Shown piece after piece: positions 56,631-64,000 of a stretch of DNA of 64,000 nucleotides. Location of the stretch: positions 1 to 64,000 of the forward strand of contig JAKUCV010007821.1 of the NCBI GenBank assembly GCA_028386065.3, read 5' to 3'. The notes under the pieces were generated by a model. It was not told where the DNA came from. It made no database searches and saw nothing but the letters and a program-made list of their open reading frames with translations. The DNA comes from Turnera subulata (Eukaryota; Streptophyta; Magnoliopsida; Malpighiales; Passifloraceae). Positions within the stretch are counted from its first letter, which is position 1; every line of letters begins with the position of its first letter. A program made the position numbers and the translations under genes.

Positions 56631-58715
56631 AGCTAGCAACCCTAGGAAATGTAAGTCTACATCAAGTGATGAATTCATGATGTTGCCCCCCTCATTAATC
56701 GTTTGTTCCTAACCAAATCCATCTTATCAAGAAACCCATGTTTTATGCGTGAGTGATGCATGAGCAGGACTATAGCATGTTTGTCTTTCCAATGCATGAG
56801 GGTGCCTCTAGCCTCTACAGATTTGTCTTTCGATGCAAAAACTTATGATGTGTTTTCCCCCTTTCTCTCTTTTCTTATTCCCCCTTCTCACTCTTCTCTC
56901 CCCTTTCCCATGGATGCAAGTGCCATGCATGGATGTAAGTGCAATCATATGGTGCGTTCGGATGCAAGTGTCCCTAGTATGATGCATAAATTTTAAAATC
57001 ATTTGAGCTAAGGTGAAAGTCAAACAATTTTGAAAAGGCGACCTTATTCCATCAAAAAAAATGCTAGCTATTTCTTCGTTCAAGAGTCATCAAAAGGTTC
57101 TCAAGCATGATGTAAAGGATTTCCGACAACCATGAATACATGCTACACTATTTCAATTCCGACAAGGACCCCAAGAGTGAATGTAATTATTTCCCAACAT
57201 AACTCCAATGCAAGTGAAGACTCAAATGTCTGAATAATTACGACCGCATGCCTAGGAATCCTCTAAAGACCATCGGCTACCCATACCTCATTGCCTTAAC
57301 TTTTTCCTGGGCTGCCCTTTCGGATTTTCAACCTAGCAGGCTATTTTTCTCTCTTTTTTTGTGCCTTAACTTTTGCCTAGGCCGCCCTTTCGGATTTTCA
57401 ACCTAGCAGGCATGTCTTAACTTTTGCCTAGGCCACCCTTTCGGGTTTTCAACCTAGCGGACTTCTTTTTTTTCTTGAGGGATGAATAGCCATTAGCAAA
57501 ACATGACGAGTTTGAAGAAACCAGGGTTGCACCATTAGAGGATGGGATAATCATTGGGTCTTTCCGAAAATCCCTAGTCATATATGTTTACATTGGGGAA
57601 TTGGGGGAGCCATGCCAGGCAAACATCATCCATTATCAAATGTTACATCAATCAAGTCCATCTAGCCAATCAATATACCAAAACCAAGGAGACCTAGCCG
57701 ACCGTCAGTCCATTCTACTGATGAAGTAAAGGTGCAATAATTGACATTCCAAACCACTGAGAGAGAATCTGCTTGACCTAAACTGAGTGCATCACATAAT
57801 CAACCGAACTAGGGACTGATCCCATTCCTATCCAGATACATTCCCATAAAAATTAGCGTTCGAATAACCTCGTGGCACATTGAGCATAAACTCTAGTCTT
57901 ATCCATTGGACCAACCTAAGAACCGATGAGACCGGGCCCGTTGCCGGGTTACCTACATACCTATGAATATGGCTTGAAGTGTTTGTCAAGGTGATGTCTT
58001 ATAGAGGGCTAAAGATAGTGGGCATTTGGTAAAATTTTGTTTAATGGAAGGCCAAAGGTAATGATAGAACACTTGTCTTCTTCATTTATGGCTTCTCTCT
58101 TCATTCCCGGTTTCTTGAGTGATGAAACATACAACCACTAAAGGTCACTCCTCTCTTTTGTTTTTCTTTGCTCTTTTTTTTTTTTTTGTGCAGGGATGAC
58201 GTTTCTTTGAATATGCACCTTTGGTAGAATTATTTTGGAGGCGAGATTCATTTTCAGGAGCAACTTTTCCTAGACAAGTGTTCAAGGTGAAAGTGATGTG
58301 GTCAACACGGAGGTTGGATCGGATAGGTATTGACTTGGGTATGTGTTTTTCAGTTGGGTTAGGTGGAATTGGAAAGTTAGTTTAGATAGGGTTGGGTTAT
58401 ACCCACAGAATCAGGTCTCTGTAGTTCGTTTGAAAGGTTCTCGGGTTTGTCCAATGGATTTTCATGGAGTTTTTCAAATTCAACATATGTGCACATATAG
58501 ATGATGGAATGAAAATTTTATTATTCATGAAACTGACTATGAAATACACTTTTTCAAATGCTACCGACGAGTAGCGGAGAAAGTCTTTTACCACCCTACT
58601 TGTTTCTAAACTCAAAAGGACTTAACTTCAATTCTCGTTCTCATTCTTCATCCACCAATCATCCAGAGTAAGCTCTCCCATCTGCAGTCAGGCTAGGCAT
58701 CATTGTCGGCGCTGG
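56631..58715. other. Tat B interior without gene
   Basis: Contains GATGCATG-like words (56740-57000), a pyrimidine tract (56860-56910), three copies of a ~50-bp unit with CCTTTCGGATTTTCAACC (57292-57341, 57362-57411, 57414-57462), and the conserved GGGTTACCTACATACCTATG segment near 57940. The place of the antisense ORF and pol is empty. Confidence 0.6.
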
Positions 58716-59853
58716 TCAATCCCTGGAGTTATATTCCAGTGCATCTGTTTCTCCCAACTTTGACGGCAATTTAGTGGTTGTGCTTGTCATCACAGGTAAG
58801 ATCAAGAGCCTTTTGTCAATCAATGCTTTGATAGCGGTGCAAAATTCCATACATGCACCTGTTGTATGCCCCTTGCATTGATGATAACCACAATAATTCC
58901 AATCCATTGATGGAAAGGAGTTTTTAGAGGGCTCTTGTGGTTCTAATGGTTTTAACAATCCTCTACTCATGCATCGTTGAAGTAATTGATCGGCTGGCAG
59001 GGGCAAGGGAACAAGTCTCTTCACCGACTTTGGAGGCTTCTTCTGTAACTTTCTTGGTTCGGAGGATGGTGGAGTAGTAATATCATCTTCAACTGGCTTG
59101 CTGTTGAATAACAATCTGGTGAAAACACTTCCTCGCTTTACATCCTTGGTTGGTTCACTTGATTTCTTGCACTCATCCTCTTTCTCTTGGGGACATCGCA
59201 CGACCTCTCCTCCTTCCAAATTACTAGAAGTTGATGCAAAGCTTCTTTTTACCTTGTCCCATCTTGCTTTCTGGTGTATCCATCTTTCGCTTTAGGTCCC
59301 CATTTCGCGGTGCATTTTCTTCAAGTGGTGATATGGTCTTGTCATCAGAATTTGGAAAGATTGTCGCCTGACTCAAAATATCCTTTTTTGTCTCGTCTAT
59401 GGTCCTTTCTTCTAACTCCTTGCACTCAACGTCTCTCTTCTCAAATGGTGGTATTTCCCCTTCTTCCTTTACTTGCACAGTTTCTTTGGTGCACCCGATG
59501 TTAGGCATCTTGATATCTCATTCTTCTCGGCGCTCAAATGAGGCCATCTTCCGTATCAAATCTTCAATCTTCTCATCCACCAACAACATTTTTTGTCCAT
59601 ACTCTTCAAAGCATAGGGATCCTTTCTTCATTGGCTTCTTTATACGCCTACCCTTGATGTGCTTCTTTGGCCTATTCACAGAGCCTTTTCGATTAGTGTT
59701 CATGAGTGCAAATTCCAAAGGTCGCACCTTGGCAGTTGGCGGGAATTCCATAGCGCCGAATCCCCTAGCTCCTTGTCCAATAGCTTTGGGCATGTGCATG
59801 ATCTCACTTAGTGTCCTCACCCTCTCATTCCAGCCAAAGTACATCTCACCCAC
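58716..59853 (-). pseudogene. Tat B gag remnant
   Basis: The part at 59219-58716 carries LLQRCMSRGLLKPLEPQE and the zinc-knuckle motif CGYHQCKGHTTGAC (CX2HX4HX4C), then FCTAIKALIDKRLLIL, aligning with gag C-termini of C and D. The upstream frames (59853-59518 and 59508-59224) are Lys/Glu-rich and hold WNERVRTLSEIMHMPKAIGQ. I do not recognise a Gag core there. Stops separate the three frames. The protease that should follow is missing. Confidence 0.6.
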
Positions 59854-60203
59854 GGTTTCCTTGGGAATCCAACTTCACAAAAATAAGATTTAGAGGCCGT
59901 GGAAAACTCTAAATACAAGCTTGATCTTTTTGTGTGTTTTTGTTTTAAGATCAAATAAAGTGTATAACAAAATATACATGATGGAGAAAGGCTGGAAAAA
60001 TAATTTTTTTTAAAAAAAAAATCTCTACTCTTTTAATTAGAAGACCTAAAACGATAAAGCGAGAGAAAGCGGGAGTTTAGAAAAAAAATATGACACCTTA
60101 GCTTGAGTTTTTTTTTTTGAAAAGTACAGCTTAGTGTATGCAAATTTGGATTCCGTAAAACAAGGTGGACTGACCAAATATAAATGACAATTGGGGGAAC
60201 AAC
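59854..60203. other. Tat B leader, gag-proximal part
   Basis: A/T-rich non-coding sequence with several long A or T runs, between the gag remnant and the MITE. Nothing else is seen. Confidence 0.55.
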
Positions 60204-60498
60204 CACTACAACAAATTCATTCTTTGGGGACATTTTTTGTGATGACGTTTTGGAATTCGTCTCCTAAAACGGTTTTTTGGTGACGAAAAATGGATAATAT
60301 GTCACCAATATAATTTTTTTTTGTGACGAGGTCAATTCATCACAAATAATGAACATTTTGTCCCCAAAAGTATCATTTGGTGACAAAAATCATAAGCGTC
60401 ACCCTAATTCGTCACTAATTAATTAGAGCCAAAAAATTTGTAACGCCAAGATATGGAGGGAAAAATTTTCATCTCCAAATGACAAATTTCTTGTAGTG
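60204..60498. mobile_element. CACTA-type MITE
   Basis: The 295-bp element starts CACTACAACAAATT and ends AATTTCTTGTAGTG, near-perfect 14-bp terminal inverted repeats. A 3-bp target duplication AAC (60201-60203 and 60499-60501) is as expected for CACTA transposons. It has no coding capacity. Inside, GTGACGA/TCGTCAC-like and GTCACC motifs repeat as subterminal elements. Confidence 0.9.
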
Positions 60499-60501
60499 AA
60501 C

Positions 60502-60898
60502 ACTAAAAAAAAAAAATCACCTTCTACTCAAACCATTGTATTTACATCCCTAAGGTATGTTTACTAGACTCGTCAATTTACACCCCAAAATACTACACCC
60601 TACGCAGAGTTAGCACACCAGAAATCTAACATTGGCTTAAACATGTAAATTTATCCCCTAGGGTTCCTTTCCTAGACTCGTCAATTCACACCGCGTAATG
60701 TAGCACCCAACGCAGAGTTAGCACGACGGTCCCTCAAGCCGCCATCGCTTAAAAAAAGCATTGTGGTGGACTCGAATTCCCTCGCCCTCTTACGGTAGAA
60801 GCTTCACATCAATCATCATGAATGCAACGCACTTATGATGACAAAATAAAATGGCACACAAGATTCAACAATTACATAAGGTCTCTTGAACCCACTAA
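60502..60898. other. Tat B leader, PBS-proximal part
   Basis: Two related segments around CTAGACTCGTCAATTTACAC lie near 60570 and 60673. The last 160 bp align with the leader of D (21330-21475). Confidence 0.7.
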
Positions 60899-60917
60899 TT
60901 CCCCAGTGGAGTCGCCA
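60899..60917 (-). other. Primer binding site of Tat B
   Basis: On the minus strand it reads TGGCGACTCCACTGGGGAA, two bases inside the 5' LTR. The D site TGGCAACTCTGCTGGGGACC is the same motif with a few changes. Confidence 0.7.
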
Positions 60918-60919
60918 AC

Positions 60920-62509
60920 TGTGAATACCCGACCCAAAATCACTTGGGCCTATTCATCTATTCCTTTTCACCTTCTTCCTCAGGTCAATCCCATGTCAAT
61001 GGAGTCGCCATCCAAATTTTTTCTTTGATAAAATTTGGGGCAAACCTTTGTGTGACTCCTTTAGGCTATATGCTCATGGCGAACCAAAGACATAGGATCG
61101 AGGGTTCGTCACGGATGGGAAGGTGTTAGGCACCCATCCGTGTTGTGTCGAAATCTTCTGCAATTGTAAAAGACGAATGTGCCTTGTGTAGGTGTACATG
61201 TGTGGAAAATAAAGAGAAGGGGAGACAAGAAGAATTGGCTTGCTTCCCGTTGTAAAACTGAGACTACATACATACCCGAGTGACCGGGGTCAAAGCCACG
61301 TAGTTCTAAACATGGCACTATGTCACCACTTACATCATCAAAAGCATCAGCATATAATTAGCATTGGATCAATCAAAAGAGTTTAGTGTTATCTCTTGTA
61401 GCCCTCCTCTAACTCCATGCAATGGGTTGAGTTCTCCACCTATCTTCTTCCCACTCCTTAGCTCTATGGTTGATCCTCTTCTTGATTCCTCCTTGCTGGA
61501 CTACTGCTGACACTCCCCACGAAATTCCTCCAGAGTTTCTGCCTAAAAATATATTTCTATTCTTGGAGAGGTAGAGTTTATCCAAGCAACAAGAGCTTAT
61601 GGGTGTGTATGTGAAGAATGTTGTGTGTCCCTTGAAATGTGTGTTAGGAGTCCTATTTATAGTGCTCTGGGGAGCCCAGGGGTGTGGACCTGCTTAATGG
61701 TGAAGATTATGCCCGAAAATCTAGTCGAAAACCGCGTGAGATCGAATTAGAAACAAAATCGGAGAAAATCTGAGAAAATCGGGGGTTCTGGACACTTACG
61801 ACCACCGCTGCCGGCGGTCATCCTCTGGATGACCGCCACGTGCTGGCAGTCATCGCGATAGGACCGCCGGTCACCCCGCGTGTCACTCGTGCTTTCCTTT
61901 TTTGACCCCCCTAACCACCCTAATTCAGCTCTAACTTGATCCTACCACATAATTAGTCCCTAATTAACTCAGAACCACTCAATTACTTGATCCCCACTCC
62001 CCTAAATCATTCCAAGATTGATTAATTACACATTGATACCCATTTTAAGCAAAATCATACCAAAAACACAAAAATCTACTTAAACGATAATTTAACTCTG
62101 ATTTTCCATGAAAATCAGAGCTAAAATTAGTTTGCAAGAAATGTGTTAATGGGCTGGATAAACTCTGGACAATTCATTAACTTGGACCCATAAACCAATT
62201 TCTAACCCAAAAATAAATCATCTCAATATAATTGGGTTAAAAACAACTAAAAGAGCCCAAACAACGAAATGGATTGTATTTTAATGTAAATAAACCTTAT
62301 TATATGTTTTACCGTAAGATTAAATCATCTCATTAATCCTGAGGTTTGAGTGCACAAAGGTTTAGATTATCAAAATATATTAACTCTTACTAAATTAAAT
62401 TCTTATCATGCCTTAACTCAAAATCAAATTATCTCATTAACCTCAAGTTTGAGCATATTTGGAATCTACTTTTAGTGAAAAGTTCATGGGTCAAATTTGG
62501 GTGTTCACA
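60920..62509 (-). mobile_element. 5' LTR of Tat B
   Basis: 1590 bp, TGTGAATACCC to TTCACA. Minus-strand TATA box at 61654-61661 and GC cluster at 61803-61875, about 145 bp upstream of it. Confidence 0.92.
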
Positions 62510-64000
62510 CCTACAGGGTATATAACAAAAGAACCATGGTTTTTAAAGAATCCATGCATGTGGTGTTTGATGAGATTAACTTGAATGATCTTAGTGATGA
62601 TACAAAAATTGAGTTTACCCCTGAGAATCAGCCACAGGTTATTGATGTTGATGAGACAAAAGATGAGCAACTGCCTGGTCCAATTGCGATTCAACAACAT
62701 TTGGCTTCTCCCGAGCCAAATGTACACACTAATGATGTGCATCCAAATTTTCCAGAATCTGATTCAAGCTCACAGCCGAGGAACTCAGAGGTTCATGCAC
62801 TTAGAGGACATTCAACTGAGGCCATATTAGGTGATCCTAGAAGAGGAGTAACCACCAGATCCAAATTGCAAAACATCAACACATATCTTGCCTTTTTGTC
62901 TCAAGTTGAGCCCAAAAATGCCAATGAAGCCATACTTGATGAAAACTGGATAATGGCAATGCAAGAAAAGCTTAATCAGTTCGAGAGGAATAATGTATGG
63001 GAGCTTGTTGCAAGACCAAAAGACCATCCTGTCATTGGAACCAAATGGGTCTTTAAAAACAAGCTTGATGAATCAAGAACTGTGGTAAGAAACAAAGCTC
63101 CATTAGTTGCATAAGGGTATAATCAAGAGGAAGGTATTGATTATGATGAGACCTTTGCACCAGTAGCTAGACTTGAATCCATTCGAATGTTGCATGCATT
63201 TGCATCATTTAAAATTTTCAAACTTTATGAAATGAATGTCAAGAGCGCCTTTCTAAATGGATATATCATGGAAGAAGTATATGTAGAACAACCTCCAGAA
63301 TTTGAAATCCATGAGCATTCTCAACATGTTTTTAAACTGAAAAAGGCATTGTGTGGTCTTAAACAAGCATCTAGGGCTTGGTATGATAGATTAAGCTCAT
63401 ATCTTATCTCACAATGCTTTACAAGAGGAAAAGTGGACTCAAATTTGTTTGTGAAATCTAACAAAGATGATATCATTATTGTGCAAATATATGTTGATGA
63501 TATTTTATTTGGTGCTACTAATGAATCTCTTTGTCAAGAGTTTGTAAAGCTAATCACAGTGAGTTTGAAATGAGCATGATAGGAGAATTAAATTTTTTCC
63601 TGGGTTTTCAATTCAAGCAACTCGATGGTGGTATTTTTCTTAATCAAGCAAAGTACACACGTGAGCTGCTGAAACGATTTGGCTTGTCAGAAGCCAAAAC
63701 TAGTCCAACACCTATGAGCACTAGTACCAAACTTAACAAGGATGAGAATGGTAAGGATGTTGATGTGAAATTATATAAAGGCACGATAGGTAGTCTCCTT
63801 TACCTTACAGCTACAAGACCACATATTATGTATAGTGTTTGCTTGTGCGCTAGATTTCAATCATGCCCAAAAGAATCTCTTCTTAGAGCTATCAAGCGCA
63901 TCTCCAAGTACTTAAAAGTAACATCATCTTTAGGCTTGTGGTATCCTAATGTGAACTCTTTTGAACTAACAAGCTACTCAGATGCATACTTCGTAGGGTG
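62510..64000 (+). pseudogene. SIRE G reverse transcriptase and RNase H, window-truncated
   Basis: It resumes at RVYNKRTMVFKESMHVVFDE. The linker AEAILGDPRRGVTTRSKLQN leads to MWELV-type polymerase start NNVWELVARPKDHPVIGT. A stop follows KAPLVA at 63114, then DYDETFAPVARLESIR, the segment AFLNGYIMEEVYVEQPPEFE, and the YVDD box (about 63490). A one-base deletion near 63555 shifts the frame, which then stays readable: ELNFFLGFQFKQLDGG and LYLTATRPHIMYSVC. RNase H begins with LTSYSDAYFVG at the window end. This copy is better kept than SIRE F. Confidence 0.9.

Larger units (their letters stand above)
52827..62509 (-). mobile_element. Tat-lineage Ty3/gypsy element B, non-autonomous
   Basis: Complete from LTR to LTR (9683 bp), with target duplication CCTAT (52822-52826) and CCTAC (62510-62514). 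The uninterrupted target read through as ...ATGGCCTACAGGGTA... in copia pol. Element order on the minus strand: 5' LTR 60920-62509, primer site, leader with a CACTA-type MITE, gag remnant, long non-coding interior, hairpin, 3' LTR 52827-54405. Protease, reverse transcriptase, integrase and the antisense ORF are absent. Confidence 0.92.
48878..64000 (+). mobile_element. SIRE-type Ty1/copia element G, split and running off the window
   Basis: Plus-strand element: 5' LTR 48878-49946, gag 50003-51566, protease, integrase to 52826, then Tat B (52827-62509), then linker, reverse transcriptase and RNase H to the window end. The left flank before the LTR is CAAAG; its partner lies outside. It is inserted in the antisense ORF of Tat A. 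Its DNA is clearly related to SIRE F. Confidence 0.9.

Noticed and set aside
1..64000. tRNA, rRNA or microRNA genes
   Set aside because: No cloverleaf with A and B boxes and no rRNA sequence was recognised on reading; short tRNA-like matches are primer binding sites.

Overview
The window is plant nuclear DNA made almost entirely of nested, decayed LTR retrotransposons. I see no host protein gene, tRNA, rRNA or CRISPR array. The evidence for a seed plant with a repeat-rich genome is a Tat-lineage (Ogre/Retand-like) Ty3/gypsy family with 1.5-2 kb LTRs, SIRE-type Ty1/copia elements with an extra ORF after pol, a second copia lineage with short LTRs, and a CACTA-derived MITE. The species cannot be fixed from the sequence.

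Layout. 1-3160: unassigned DNA, then a probable gypsy LTR (935-3160). 3161-14842: tandem array of about 5.4 units of 2.17 kb, each built from a Tat LTR, about 300 bp of Tat 3' internal sequence and about 220 bp of genomic flank. The array runs into Tat element D (12892-23119, minus strand, target duplication CCAGT). D carries gag-pro with stop codons but no reverse transcriptase or integrase, plus an antisense ORF. 23120-33801: remains of an older Tat element (C), interrupted by a nearly intact copia element E (25561-31033, perfect duplication ATACC). 33802-48877: Tat element A. Its 3' LTR is split by SIRE copy F (34809-44230, minus), its internal region carries a solo Tat LTR (46106-47772), and its antisense ORF is cut by SIRE copy G. 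48878-64000: SIRE copy G (plus, runs off the window), split inside pol by Tat element B (52827-62509), which itself contains a 295-bp CACTA-type MITE.

Relative order read from the nesting: C, then A, then F, the solo LTR and G, then B, then the MITE. D is old by its divergent LTRs, but the array beside it is young by its near-identical units. All Tat copies read on the minus strand. Their 3' non-coding part shows a recurrent order of parts: LTR, a two-stem hairpin touching the polypurine tract, a copy-specific minisatellite, palindromes like GGGGTAGCATGCCCC, a pyrimidine-rich tract, a GACCGCC/GGCGGTC cluster, a TATA box and an antisense ORF on the plus strand. That module, the covarying hairpin, and a 23-26 nt ATTTGG...CCAAAT palindrome spread through both SIRE copies are the least explained structures here.

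Limits: repeat boundaries come from reading LTR ends and target duplications by eye. Lineage names rest on remembered domain motifs, not searches. Divergence figures are rough visual estimates.
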